Source: UBA1672 sp051967755 (GTDB lineage Bacteria > Pseudomonadota > Alphaproteobacteria > Micavibrionales > Micavibrionaceae). Taken from it: DNA of 64,000 nucleotides. The stretch is taken from NCBI GenBank assembly GCA_051967755.1, contig JBQDYD010000002.1:124001-188000 (forward strand). Reading direction: 5' to 3'. A program made the translations under genes and the position numbers. Under the pieces are notes generated by a model, which did not search any database, was not told where the DNA came from, and saw only the letters and a list, made by a program, of their open reading frames with translations. Each line of letters starts with the position of its first letter. The stretch's first letter is position 1. Positions 18,373-26,842 of this stretch are shown here, piece by piece.

Positions 18373-19698
18373 ATGCGCAAAACAATAGGTAGAGCTTTTC
18401 TCTCTCTGTTCTATGTATTTATTCTGTGCCTTGTGTTCGCTGTTTTCGCACCATGGAATATATGGATCGCGGCAAAGATAGAATCACAGATGGCTTTGTT
18501 GGGTGTTAAAAATCCTGCGCTTTCGATTGATCAAGTTGGTTTGAGCAATCTTAAAATCACTGATTTCAGTGCGGGAGATGATTTATCAGCCGCAATCATT
18601 GATGCAACATATAGCCTTGACGGGCTGCAGCAATACCGCGCTCAAAACATCGAAATTGATCAGGCGCATATTACAATGGCGCAGGGTGAGGGGGGATGGT
18701 CTGTTGCTGGATATAATCCGCCCGCGTCCGGAAATGCAACCTTTCCCCCGATGCCGCAAGACATCAAAAACCTGCCGTTTGATACACTGTCTATCGCTAA
18801 TAGTCATCTAAAGCTGTTGGGTGTGGGTTGGTCTGGGGATATGCCATTTTCTGCAAATATAAACAATGATTTGATGTTCTTCTCTCATGCAGTAAGTTTC
18901 GCATATGGTGAAATGAAATTTAATATTGCGGGCGCTGAGGTCGCTTTAAGTCCGCATGAAGACGGGGGCTGGCGCGGAACATGGAAAGTCTCGAAATTGG
19001 ATGTTTCGGATGGCGCGCATTTTAACGGTTCTGGCGATTTGACTGTCTCGCAGGAGGTGTTAACCATAAGCGGGAGCGCTTTGGATAAGGCAAATCAAAT
19101 CAATATTAGTTTCGCTTTTGAATACCCGTTTGCAAAACCGGAAGCGGCAAAATTAAAAATTATTAAGGCATCTATGCCATGGGGAAATGGTTTAATTTCA
19201 ACGTCTAATGCGATTGTTTCGATTTTGGCGAAGGGTAATATCACTATGCCCGTATATATTAATAAGGTTTCCGTTGATGAAGTGATGAAAATTATGACAG
19301 GTGAGTATGTCAAAGCCACAGGCACAATATCGGGGCATGTTCCTGTTATAATTGATCAGGGCGGTAATATATCGCTTGGCAAAGGATCGCTAAAGGCCGA
19401 TCAGGACGGCAGTTTGTTTATGCCGCCTGATGTTATTCCCGGCGGCGGGCAGCAAATTGAGATGACACGGGATATCTTGAAGAATTTTAATTATAACCAA
19501 TTACAGGTGGATATCAGCGAGGAAGGTGCGGATGAAATTGCCATTTTGCTGGCATTAAAGGGGAGTAATCCCAACGTACAAAATGGACGCGCCGTGCATT
19601 TAAATGTGCGTTTGGGCGGTGATGTCTTGGAGTTTATTCGTAGCAATGTTATCATGGTAACACAGCCTGAAACGCTGTTCCGACAGGAGAAAAAATGA
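18373..19698 (+). CDS. YdbH-like AsmA-superfamily intermembrane protein
   Basis: Probable bridge-like lipid-transport protein, 441 residues. It has one N-terminal membrane anchor (about residues 8-30) and a long periplasmic part made of repeated beta-strands, as expected for AsmA/TamB/YdbH proteins. The identification rests mainly on context: the next two genes match YnbE and YdbL, and ydbH-ynbE-ydbL is the conserved order in E. coli. E. coli YdbH is about twice as long, so this would be a short form. YdbH acts redundantly with TamB and YhdP in moving phospholipid to the outer membrane (family knowledge). The stop overlaps the next start (ATGA). Confidence 0.7.
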   Translation: MRKTIGRAFLSLFYVFILCLVFAVFAPWNIWIAAKIESQMALLGVKNPALSIDQVGLSNLKITDFSAGDDLSAAIIDATYSLDGLQQYRAQNIEIDQAHITMAQGEGGWSVAGYNPPASGNATFPPMPQDIKNLPFDTLSIANSHLKLLGVGWSGDMPFSANINNDLMFFSHAVSFAYGEMKFNIAGAEVALSPHEDGGWRGTWKVSKLDVSDGAHFNGSGDLTVSQEVLTISGSALDKANQINISFAFEYPFAKPEAAKLKIIKASMPWGNGLISTSNAIVSILAKGNITMPVYINKVSVDEVMKIMTGEYVKATGTISGHVPVIIDQGGNISLGKGSLKADQDGSLFMPPDVIPGGGQQIEMTRDILKNFNYNQLQVDISEEGADEIAILLALKGSNPNVQNGRAVHLNVRLGGDVLEFIRSNVIMVTQPETLFRQEKK

Positions 19699-19883
19699 AA
19701 AATCGCCTATTAACATCATTCATCGCATTATGTGTGCTTGCCGGCTGTACACCGACCGTTAAGGTCGAGGCACCGGAAAAGCCGATTGAGATTAATCTTA
19801 ATGTGAATATCGAACATCGTGTGAAGGTGGAAATCGACCGTGATGTACAACAGGCAATCGCTGAAAATAAGGATATTTTCTAA
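19695..19883 (+). CDS. ynbE: YnbE-family outer-membrane lipoprotein
   Basis: Small lipoprotein of 62 residues with a signal sequence and lipobox (VLAGC), followed by TPTVKVEAPEKPIEINLNVN and a conserved C-terminal DVQQAIAENKDIF. Length, lipobox and the repeated EINLNVNIEHRVKVEID beta-strand pattern match E. coli YnbE, which extends a YdbH beta-sheet at the outer membrane. It overlaps both neighbours by a few bases (ATGA and TAATG), so the three genes are translationally coupled. Confidence 0.88.
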   Translation: MKNRLLTSFIALCVLAGCTPTVKVEAPEKPIEINLNVNIEHRVKVEIDRDVQQAIAENKDIF

Positions 19884-20227
19884 TGAAAACTGTGATGAAA
19901 CAAAGTTTATTTACGTTACTGTTGGCGGCCGGTTTATTCTGCTCGCTTGCGGCGCATGCTATGGATCTTAAGGTGGCGCGCGACCAAGGTTTGGTCGGGG
20001 AATTGCGCAGCGGGTTTGTTGCGATTTTAAAACCCTCCGGCGATGTATCTATGTTGGTTGAGGATGTAAACAGCAAACGTTTGGTTGAGTATCGTAAGAT
20101 TGCGGCAGAGAACAAGCAATCTGTTGATGTGGTTGCAAAACTGGCCGCGGAACAGATTATTAATAAGCTCTCTAAAGGGCATTATTACGAAACTGCCGAT
20201 GGTAAGTGGGAGCAGAAAAAGTTCTAA
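19883..20227 (+). CDS. ydbL: YdbL-family periplasmic protein (DUF1318)
   Basis: Exported protein of 114 residues with a Sec signal ending AAHAMD. The mature part DLKVARDQGLVGELRSGFVA is the recognisable YdbL/DUF1318 start. A later segment (KRLVEYRKIAAENKQSV) is also typical. In E. coli YdbL helps control YnbE assembly with YdbH. Here it is the last gene of the cassette, starting on the ynbE stop codon (TAATG). It converges with prmA after eight bases, and only a weak hairpin lies in between. Confidence 0.87.
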   Translation: MKTVMKQSLFTLLLAAGLFCSLAAHAMDLKVARDQGLVGELRSGFVAILKPSGDVSMLVEDVNSKRLVEYRKIAAENKQSVDVVAKLAAEQIINKLSKGHYYETADGKWEQKKF

Positions 20228-20235
20228 AAGAGCTT

Positions 20236-21141
20236 TTATTTCTGCATGACCAGCGTCGTCCATTCTCCGATATCATATTGTTTTTTATAGGTCAGGCCTT
20301 CGCCCTCATAGGCGGATGCAACCAAGTTTACTTGCTCTGTCAGCATACCGGAGAGCACGACATATCCGTTATCATCAAGTGTGGAAACAAGAGCAGGCGC
20401 CATTTCAATTACAGGGCCTGCAAGGATGTTTGCCAAAATCAGCTCATAGGGTTTTTTCTTGGAAACGATCGGTGTGTTGAACCCGTCACCGCAATCACTT
20501 AACAGGCATGCCTTATCAAGCGTTAAGCCATTCATGCCTGCATGGCGGTTTGTGACGACAATGCTTTCGGGGTCATTATCAACCGCCAGAATCGGACTTT
20601 GCCAAAGTTTCCACGCGGCAATGGCCAAAATCCCTGATCCTGTGCCCATATCCAGGATATTCCATGGGCATACGCCTTTACCTTTCAAATCAAGCATGGC
20701 TTTCAGGCATCCGCTGGTTGTTTCATGCTCCCCTGATCCGAATGCTGTGGCCGCATCAATTTGCAGGCCTATTTGTCCTGTGGGGACATCATCTTCGTAG
20801 TGCGATCCGTGAATGAAGAACGGTCCGATTGAAAAAGGTTTGAATTCTTCGTACACCTTCTGCAGCCAATCAATATCAGGCGTTTTCTCGATTGAGATAT
20901 CATTTCCGTTAATCTCACCTGCGGGGATGTCATAAGCCGCAGCCTGTAGGGAAAGGCGGCTGATAACCGCGTCAATTTCTGGCTGGTCTTCTGTGATCCA
21001 TTCCAAAATCCACGGGGCGTTATGCTTGCGGTTTTCACGAATTGCAGAGCTTGAAAGAGCAATATCAACTAACCCTTCTGCAAGCAGGTAAGCCTGATCA
21101 TCATTCAGGTCCGATTGGGGTTTGAAACGAATTGTATGCAA
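20236..21141 (-). CDS. prmA: Ribosomal protein L11 methyltransferase
   Basis: SAM-dependent methyltransferase that trimethylates ribosomal protein L11; 301 residues. The SAM-binding motif is NILDMGTGSGILAIAAWKL, followed by the acidic residue in ILAVDNDPESI. The catalytic-loop motif LILANILAGPVIEMAP and the earlier IDAATAFGSGEHETTSGCL are PrmA signatures. The start appears to be TTG at 21141, with AAGG upstream. It follows the FYDLN protein on the same strand, separated by a strong terminator, so it is likely transcribed on its own or by read-through. Confidence 0.92.
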   Translation of the reverse strand: MHTIRFKPQSDLNDDQAYLLAEGLVDIALSSSAIRENRKHNAPWILEWITEDQPEIDAVISRLSLQAAAYDIPAGEINGNDISIEKTPDIDWLQKVYEEFKPFSIGPFFIHGSHYEDDVPTGQIGLQIDAATAFGSGEHETTSGCLKAMLDLKGKGVCPWNILDMGTGSGILAIAAWKLWQSPILAVDNDPESIVVTNRHAGMNGLTLDKACLLSDCGDGFNTPIVSKKKPYELILANILAGPVIEMAPALVSTLDDNGYVVLSGMLTEQVNLVASAYEGEGLTYKKQYDIGEWTTLVMQK

Positions 21142-21173
21142 TGTTTATCTAACCTTATAGGGGGCGTGTATTG

Positions 21174-21197
21174 AAAAGGGGCTGATCCGCCCCTTTT
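21174..21197 (-). terminator. Rho-independent terminator (bidirectional) between the FYDLN gene and prmA
   Basis: A nine-base-pair perfect stem (AAAAGGGGC / GCCCCTTTT) has a six-base loop, with T-rich flanks on either strand. It lies 15 bases after the stop of the 21212-21652 gene. Confidence 0.8.
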
Positions 21198-21211
21198 TGA
21201 AATCTATTATC

Positions 21212-21652
21212 TTAGTCGTCATCTTCGTCAAGAAGGGCGTCATCATCGTCGCCAAGATCTTCGATATCTTCATCGTCCAGATCAGGGATATCATCCAGAT
21301 CATCATCGTCTTCCAGACGTTTTGTCGGATCATCATTGTCCTCGTCGTCCAAGCTTGACTTTTCATCAACATCGTCCAGGCTTACAACCTCTACGCCGTC
21401 ATCTTCGTCTAATTCATCCTCATCATCGGCTTCTGCTGCTTTGGTTTCGGCTTCTTTTACTTTTGCCTCATCCTTTTTGTCTGCCGCTGCTGCCGCGCGT
21501 CCGCGACGTGATTTAACCTGTACTTCGCCTGTGAATTCTGTTCCACATGACGGGCAGATAATCGGCCGCTTGTTTAAATCGTAATACCGTGCGCCACAAT
21601 CTGCGCACACTCTTTTCATTCCCATAGGGTCAGATGCCAATGCCGTGCTCAC
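21212..21652 (-). CDS. TIGR02300-type protein (FYDLN acidic zinc-ribbon protein)
   Basis: Alphaproteobacterial conserved protein of 146 residues and unknown role. The N-terminus holds a zinc ribbon (CADCGARYYDLNKRPIICPSCG: two Cys-x2-Cys pairs, with the YDLN motif between). The C-terminal two thirds are extremely acidic, with a short basic, Ala-rich linker (RRGRAAAAADKK). The start is GTG at 21652, with AAGGAGAG at good spacing. The family is almost restricted to Alphaproteobacteria, which supports the taxonomic reading. No function should be assumed. Confidence 0.88.
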   Translation of the reverse strand: MSTALASDPMGMKRVCADCGARYYDLNKRPIICPSCGTEFTGEVQVKSRRGRAAAAADKKDEAKVKEAETKAAEADDEDELDEDDGVEVVSLDDVDEKSSLDDEDNDDPTKRLEDDDDLDDIPDLDDEDIEDLGDDDDALLDEDDD

Positions 21653-21788
21653 TTTTCTGTCTCTCCTTCATTAATTACTCTGCGAATTCTCTTTTCAACT
21701 GCCTTATTTTCAAAGCGCTGTCAAATTATAAATCAGATGGTAGTATTGTAATGTATGTTTGAATGCAAGTGGAAAGATTATAGACCCG

Positions 21789-21815
21789 TTAACCTTAAAA
21801 TAGTACCATTATAAT
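21789..21815 (+). promoter_or_regulatory. Possible promoter of the beta-oxidation cluster
   Basis: A consensus TATAAT at 21810-21815 is preceded by TTAACC at 21789-21794 (15-base spacing, short). It lies 48 bases upstream of the thiolase start. Confidence 0.3.
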
Positions 21816-21863
21816 TATGGGTATCATTCACACATCCAAAATTGAATAAACAAAGGATATATC

Positions 21864-22991
21864 ATGGAAAAATCTGTTGTCATATGTGGTTTTAAACGCT
21901 CGCCGATGCATTTTGCGAATAAGGGCGAATTGGCGAAAGTCCGCCCCGATGATATGGCGGCGGAAGTGGTGAAGGCACTGGTCGCCAGTACAGGCGTTGA
22001 GGTTGAAGATATCGAAGACCTTGTTATGGGGTGTGCGTTTCCTGAGGCAGAGCAGGGCTTTAATATTGCGCGCCTTGTTGTCAATCATGCGGGACTGCCG
22101 ATTTCGATTGGTGGGGTGACGGTTAACCGTTTTTGCGGATCATCAATGACCGCCATTCACAACGCGGCCGGTATGATTCAAATGGATGCTGGCGAAGTTT
22201 TTATTGCCGCAGGTGTGGAAAGCATGAGCCGTATTCCTATGGGCGGGTTTAACCCGATGCCAAATCCGGCAATTTATAATGATTATCCGCAAGCCTATAT
22301 TTCAATGGGTGAAACGGCGGAAAATTTGGCTAAGAAATATGAAATTAGCCGCGCGGATCAGGAAGAATTCGCTGTTAACTCTCATAAAAAAGCCGCAGCA
22401 GCAGCTGAGAGCGGTAAATTTGATGATGAGATTGTGCCGATCGGTGATGTGAAAACCGATGGAACGATTCGCGGTGATTCAACCACTGAGAAGCTCTCCA
22501 CCCTAAAGCCTGCATTCTTGGCCGATGGCACTGTTACGGCGGCAACGTCTTCTCCGCTTACTGATGGGTCTGCGGCAGTGATTGTTTGTTCTGAGGCCTA
22601 CGCGGATAAGCATGGATTGGATAAGCTCGCCCGCATTAAGAGCGTGGCCGTTGCAGGCTGCGCAGCAGAAATTATGGGTATCGGCCCTGTTCCTGCCACC
22701 AACAAAGCCTTAAGTCGTGCGGGTCTGAAGATTGATGATATTGATATCATCGAACTGAACGAAGCATTCGCGGCGCAGGGCTTGTCAGTTCTGAAAGAAC
22801 TTGGCGCAGATGTGAACAAAGTAAACCTTGATGGCGGCGCGATTGCGCTTGGTCATCCGCTTGGAACGTCCGGTGTGCGTATCACGGGTAAGGCGGCGTC
22901 TTTACTCAAACGTGAGAAGAAGAAATTCGCACTGGCGACGATGTGTATCGGCGGCGGCCAAGGCGTGGCAACTGTTCTGGAGGCAATCTAG
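21864..22991 (+). CDS. fadA: Acetyl-CoA C-acyltransferase (thiolase)
   Basis: Last enzyme of the beta-oxidation spiral, cleaving 3-ketoacyl-CoA to acetyl-CoA and a shortened acyl-CoA; 375 residues. The nucleophilic cysteine is in VNRFCGSSM (about residue 92), the catalytic histidine in GGAIALGHPLGTSG, and the second cysteine in TMCIGGGQG near the C-terminus. Conserved ELNEAFAAQ is also present. SD-like AAAGGA precedes the ATG. It starts a same-strand cluster with a fused dehydrogenase/hydratase and an acyl-CoA dehydrogenase, comparable in content to the Bacillus fadNAE set. Degradative use is inferred from this context. Confidence 0.93.
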   Translation: MEKSVVICGFKRSPMHFANKGELAKVRPDDMAAEVVKALVASTGVEVEDIEDLVMGCAFPEAEQGFNIARLVVNHAGLPISIGGVTVNRFCGSSMTAIHNAAGMIQMDAGEVFIAAGVESMSRIPMGGFNPMPNPAIYNDYPQAYISMGETAENLAKKYEISRADQEEFAVNSHKKAAAAAESGKFDDEIVPIGDVKTDGTIRGDSTTEKLSTLKPAFLADGTVTAATSSPLTDGSAAVIVCSEAYADKHGLDKLARIKSVAVAGCAAEIMGIGPVPATNKALSRAGLKIDDIDIIELNEAFAAQGLSVLKELGADVNKVNLDGGAIALGHPLGTSGVRITGKAASLLKREKKKFALATMCIGGGQGVATVLEAI

Positions 22992-23011
22992 CCATCCAAG
23001 GGAGCCAGCAT

Positions 23012-23413
23012 ATGGAGATAAGTACCAACGAACTGGGCTATGAAGAGATATCGCTCTATGACGAAAGAACAAAGCGTGCCGGTACTTATTATGCGGCGAC
23101 GATAGAAGTCAGTTATGAGGAAGATAATGATCAATTTAATATCTTTCTTTGGAAGGCCGGAGATTTTATCGAGAGTATTTATGACGACTGGGATATGGAG
23201 GAATGGCTTTTTGTAAAGTTAAAGCACGGCAAAGATTTGGTTGAGTTATGTTGTGCTGATGCAGGCATAAAACCGCCGGAGGGTCAGTATCATTACCATC
23301 ATGTTTTTGACGTTCTTTATAGGATTTACAATGGAGATAAAGATGCGTTCACCAAGTTAAAAAAACTTATGGAGCGTCGCAATTTTCCGCATAAGTTTGA
23401 TTATTATTACTAG
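23012..23413 (+). CDS. Uncharacterised small protein, paralogue of the gene at 23493
   Basis: About 133 residues from the ATG at 23012, which has AAGGGAG at good spacing; a longer frame would overlap the thiolase. The protein is acidic and aromatic-rich, has no signal peptide or membrane segment, and is probably cytosolic. Its C-terminal half (DWDMEEWLFVKL, then ELCCADAGI, and finally RRNFPHKFDYYY) aligns with the same region of the next small gene (DGDVEHYIHIE, SACCKAYNV, NNIPYDFQRW), so the two are divergent paralogues. It lies 20 bases after the thiolase and is probably cotranscribed. The family was not recognised and no function is proposed. Confidence 0.7.
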   Translation: MEISTNELGYEEISLYDERTKRAGTYYAATIEVSYEEDNDQFNIFLWKAGDFIESIYDDWDMEEWLFVKLKHGKDLVELCCADAGIKPPEGQYHYHHVFDVLYRIYNGDKDAFTKLKKLMERRNFPHKFDYYY

Positions 23414-23427
23414 GCAAAGGGACATAG

Positions 23428-23493
23428 GTGACCGAGATCAATAAAGCAGCAATTATCAAAGCAGGCGTGACAATCATTACGGAGGCAATTTAA
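23428..23493 (+). pseudogene. Decayed duplicate of the start of the downstream dehydrogenase gene (21-codon frame)
   Basis: From a GTG preceded by AAAGGGAC, a frame reads MTEINKAAIIKAGV and then seven more codons before TAA. The first 14 residues differ at only three positions from the start of the protein at 23933 (MTEINKVAVIGAGV). At the DNA level 34 of the first 42 bases match. The stop codon overlaps the ATG of the next gene (TAATG). It is either the scar of a small duplication or a short coupling leader peptide; the sequence cannot tell which. Confidence 0.6.
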
Positions 23494-23882
23494 TGTCAGA
23501 TAATGTTACCGTCACAAATGACAGCGCCGAAAAAACAACATGGTTGTTTAAGCGCGATGATGATTTTGAAACATATTGGGTCGGGTATGAAATAAAACCT
23601 GAACAGTTAGTGATCAGTGATTTTCAAATGGGTCAATCTGTCAAAGAAAGCTGGGGAGATGGTGATGTTGAACATTATATCCATATCGAGCGCGAACACG
23701 TCCCCGCTTTTATCTCTGCTTGCTGCAAAGCATATAATGTGGACGCTGTATCCGTCCCGCCGAGTGATGCGGAGGTCAAAACGGTTTTACATGCTGCGTT
23801 TGAAGGAAAAAGAAAGATGCTCTTTGAAGTTAAGGATATTTTGAAAGACAATAACATTCCCTATGATTTTCAGAGATGGTGA
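23493..23882 (+). CDS. Uncharacterised small protein, paralogue of the gene at 23012
   Basis: 129 residues, acidic, with no export signal. It begins on the last base of the 21-codon frame (TAATG), with GGAGG at 23481-23485, so translation may be coupled to that frame. Shared features with the protein at 23012-23413 are a central Cys-Cys pair, a KxLLxE/KxIL-like helix and the ending N-hydrophobic-P-aromatic/His-x-F. The gene is sandwiched between the micro-duplication and the true dehydrogenase gene, which suggests that it arrived together with the duplication. The function is unknown. Confidence 0.68.
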   Translation: MSDNVTVTNDSAEKTTWLFKRDDDFETYWVGYEIKPEQLVISDFQMGQSVKESWGDGDVEHYIHIEREHVPAFISACCKAYNVDAVSVPPSDAEVKTVLHAAFEGKRKMLFEVKDILKDNNIPYDFQRW

Positions 23883-23932
23883 TAGCGGTCGGCATCAATT
23901 CGTAAAAAGTTTTTTTATTAAAGGAAGGCAAT

Positions 23933-26353
23933 ATGACAGAGATCAATAAAGTAGCAGTTATCGGAGCAGGTGTAATGGGGAGCGGAATTGCCGCACAGGT
24001 CGCCAATGCAGGCGTTCCCGTTGTTCTGTTGGATATTGTGCCACCGAAATTAGAAGATTTCGGCGGAAACCGTAATGCCTTTGCCGAAGGGGCGGTTGCC
24101 AAAATGCTGAAATCTGACCCTGCGCCGTTCATGCGGAAACGCAACGCGAAGCTGATTGAAACAGGAAATCTGGAAGATGATCTGGATAAGCTGGCCGATG
24201 TCGACTGGATTATCGAGGTTGTGGTCGAAAATCTTGAGATCAAGCATAAGACCTATGAAAAGTTGGAAAAGCACCGCAAAAAAGGCTCGATTATTTCCTC
24301 AAATACATCGACCATTCCGCTGTATAAATTATCAGAAGGGCAGCCTGACTCCTTTAAGCAGGACTTCATGATCACGCACTTCTTTAACCCGCCGCGTTAT
24401 ATGCGCTTGTTAGAGTTGGTCGTGGGTAAGGAAACGCGCACAGATGCCGCGCAAACCGTGAAGGAATTCTGTGATGTGCGCCTTGGTAAGGGTGTGGTGG
24501 AATGTAATGACACGCCCGGCTTTATTGCAAACCGTTTGGGTGTGTTCTGGCTGACGGCGGGTGTGAATGAAGCCATCAAACAAGGCGTATCGATTGAAAC
24601 TGCCGATGCGGTGATGAGCAAGCCTGTCGGCATTCCGAAAACAGGTGTGTTTGCGCTGATTGATCTGGTTGGTGTTGATTTGATGCCAAAGCTGTCTGAA
24701 AGCTTGCTCTCAACCCTGCCTGAAAAGGATGATTACCGCGATATTTTCGTCGATTACAAATTTGTTCATGACATGATCGCGGCGGGCTATACGGGCCGTA
24801 AAGGTAAGGGCGGGTTTTACCGCCTGAACCCTGATGCGCCAAAAGGCGTAAAGGAAAAGCAGGCCTTGCCGATCAACCCTGATAAATTCGATGAAACCAT
24901 GTATCAAAAGGCCGATAAGCCAAAGCTGAAGAGTGTTTCGGCGGGGCGTAAGGGGCTTCGCGCTGTTGTCGAAACAGATGATGAGGGCGGTAAATATGCA
25001 TGGGAAGTGCTCAAGCAAACGCTATGTTATGCGGCGCAATTAGTTGGTGAAATTGCCGATACGGTGCATGACATCGATGAGGGCATGAAGCTTGGCTATA
25101 ACTGGAAAAAAGGCCCGTTCGGTATGATCGATGATCTGGGCCCGAAATGGTTTGCCGATAAGTTATCCGAAGCGGGCATAGACGTTCCGGATATCTTGCA
25201 AAAGGTTGGTGATGGCACGTTCTACCGCATTGAAGACGGTAAGCAGCAATATTTCGGCACAGACGGGCAATATCATGATGTTGTGCGCCCTGAGGGTGTG
25301 TTGCTTCTCTCTGATGTTAAACTGACCTCCGAACCTGTTTTGAAGAACGGCTCTGCCAAAGTCTGGCATGTCGGGGACGGCGTTCTGTGTTTTGAGAAAA
25401 CATCAAAAATGAACACGTTTGATGAGGATATCTTTAACCTGCTGGAGGAAACGAACAGGCTGATTTCATCATCGGATGAGTATAAAGCGCTTGTGATCTA
25501 TAATGAGGCAACGCATTTCTCTGCCGGTGCTAATCTGGGGCTTGCGATCTTTATGATTAACATCGCTATGTGGCCGCAGGTTGAAAGCTTTGTATCCCGC
25601 GGGCAGCAAGTTTATATGGGGCTGAAATTCTCTGACTTCCCTGTTGTTAGCGCGCCAAGCGGAATGGCACTTGGCGGAGGATGTGAGATTTTATTATCCT
25701 CTGATGCAGTGCAGGCACATGCGGAAACATATACAGGCCTTGTTGAGGTTGGTGTCGGCTTGATCCCCGGTTGGGGCGGCTGTAAAGAGATGATCTTGCG
25801 ATTCCAAGAAAAAGAGCGCCAAAAATTCGCCGCTGATATGGCAAAAATCGATAAGAAAAATCTATGGTTCTCGCCTGATACAACGCCTGTGGGCGCGGTA
25901 CGCAAAGCCTTTGAAACAATCGGTATGGCTACGGTTGCGAAATCCGCGCATGAGGCGATCGATATCGGATATTTACGCGATAGTGATGGCGTTACCATGA
26001 ACCGTGATCGCTTGCTGTATGATGCCAAACAAAAGGCGTTATCGATGGTTGATGGCTATGAACCACCTGAAAAGCGCGAAGATATTCGCCTTGGCGGTGC
26101 AGGCGCGAAAATGGCGCTTGATCTGGCCGTGGCAGATTTACGCAAATCAGGCAAGGCAACGCCGTATGATGTGGTTGTGTCTGATCACCTTGCGCGTGTT
26201 CTCTCAGGCGGGGATAAGGATTACACCGAAACCCTGAGCGAGGATGACATGCTCAAGCTGGAGGTGGAGGAGTTTATGAAGCTGCTTCGTCATGACGGCA
26301 CGCTGGAGCGCATTGAAAGTATGCTGAACACAGGAAAACCGCTCAGGAACTAG
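23933..26353 (+). CDS. 3-hydroxyacyl-CoA dehydrogenase / enoyl-CoA hydratase fusion (FadN-like)
   Basis: Bifunctional beta-oxidation enzyme of 806 residues. The NAD-binding dehydrogenase domain comes first (VAVIGAGVMGSGIAAQ at residues 8-23, active-site region THFFNPPRYMRLLELV, and the C-terminal dehydrogenase domain to about residue 440). A crotonase-fold hydratase follows (HFSAGANLGLA oxyanion motif, GMALGGGCEILLSSD). This order is the reverse of E. coli FadB and matches Bacillus FadN-type proteins. An SD (AAGGAAGG) precedes the ATG. It works with the thiolase upstream and the acyl-CoA dehydrogenase downstream. Confidence 0.92.
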   Translation: MTEINKVAVIGAGVMGSGIAAQVANAGVPVVLLDIVPPKLEDFGGNRNAFAEGAVAKMLKSDPAPFMRKRNAKLIETGNLEDDLDKLADVDWIIEVVVENLEIKHKTYEKLEKHRKKGSIISSNTSTIPLYKLSEGQPDSFKQDFMITHFFNPPRYMRLLELVVGKETRTDAAQTVKEFCDVRLGKGVVECNDTPGFIANRLGVFWLTAGVNEAIKQGVSIETADAVMSKPVGIPKTGVFALIDLVGVDLMPKLSESLLSTLPEKDDYRDIFVDYKFVHDMIAAGYTGRKGKGGFYRLNPDAPKGVKEKQALPINPDKFDETMYQKADKPKLKSVSAGRKGLRAVVETDDEGGKYAWEVLKQTLCYAAQLVGEIADTVHDIDEGMKLGYNWKKGPFGMIDDLGPKWFADKLSEAGIDVPDILQKVGDGTFYRIEDGKQQYFGTDGQYHDVVRPEGVLLLSDVKLTSEPVLKNGSAKVWHVGDGVLCFEKTSKMNTFDEDIFNLLEETNRLISSSDEYKALVIYNEATHFSAGANLGLAIFMINIAMWPQVESFVSRGQQVYMGLKFSDFPVVSAPSGMALGGGCEILLSSDAVQAHAETYTGLVEVGVGLIPGWGGCKEMILRFQEKERQKFAADMAKIDKKNLWFSPDTTPVGAVRKAFETIGMATVAKSAHEAIDIGYLRDSDGVTMNRDRLLYDAKQKALSMVDGYEPPEKREDIRLGGAGAKMALDLAVADLRKSGKATPYDVVVSDHLARVLSGGDKDYTETLSEDDMLKLEVEEFMKLLRHDGTLERIESMLNTGKPLRN

Positions 26354-26374
26354 ACCTGAAGTTTAGGAGATTTT

Positions 26375-26842
26375 ATGCCCACCTCCATGCTGGTGCTCTT
26401 ACCCTTTGTTGCGGCCATGTGCTATGGGATGGGTTATGTCCTGATAGAGCGCGTTGTCGGTATCCATATCAATACGGCAACGTTTTATGCCATTAATACG
26501 GTTATTTGTATTTTGGTCTTATTGTGGTTTGTTTTTTGGCAGGGTGAGCCTGTCGATTTTAAATCATTTTCTACGGCAACGGCACAAACATGGCTGTTAA
26601 TAATTATGGCCGCCGCTGTGCCGTGTTTGGGCTGGGTTTTCACCATTTACGCGATCCGCCACACATCGGCTGTTTTTACAGCATTCGCGGAAACATCCTA
26701 CCCGATTTTCACGATGGCGTTTGGCTTTTTGCTGTTTGGCATTCGTCAGGTTAATCTGGCAACCATTATTGGCGGCGTTATCATTTTCATGGGGGCCGTC
26801 ATCATGGTATACGGCCAAAATATCGGACAAAGCGATGAATGA
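26375..26842 (+). CDS. Half-size EamA/DMT-superfamily membrane protein
   Basis: 155 residues with about five hydrophobic helices covering nearly the whole protein, which is one EamA repeat rather than the usual two. Typical features are the early LLPFVAAMCYGMGYVLIERVV, the central AVPCLGWVFTIYAIRHTSAV and the last helix IIGGVIIFMGAVIMVYGQN. A half-size protein would have to form dimers like SMR or EamA-like pairs (inference). Its last eight bases overlap the ceramidase-family gene, so the two are translationally coupled. The substrate is unknown; linkage to a lipid hydrolase and beta-oxidation hints at a lipid-related role. Confidence 0.75.
   Translation: MPTSMLVLLPFVAAMCYGMGYVLIERVVGIHINTATFYAINTVICILVLLWFVFWQGEPVDFKSFSTATAQTWLLIIMAAAVPCLGWVFTIYAIRHTSAVFTAFAETSYPIFTMAFGFLLFGIRQVNLATIIGGVIIFMGAVIMVYGQNIGQSDE

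Noticed and set aside
20220..20240. AAAAG-AG-CTTTT as terminator between ydbL and prmA
   Set aside because: The loop would be only two bases, too short to form.
21322..21584. Ser-rich frames opposite the FYDLN protein gene
   Set aside because: They are the complement of the acidic Asp/Glu codon runs of the true gene.
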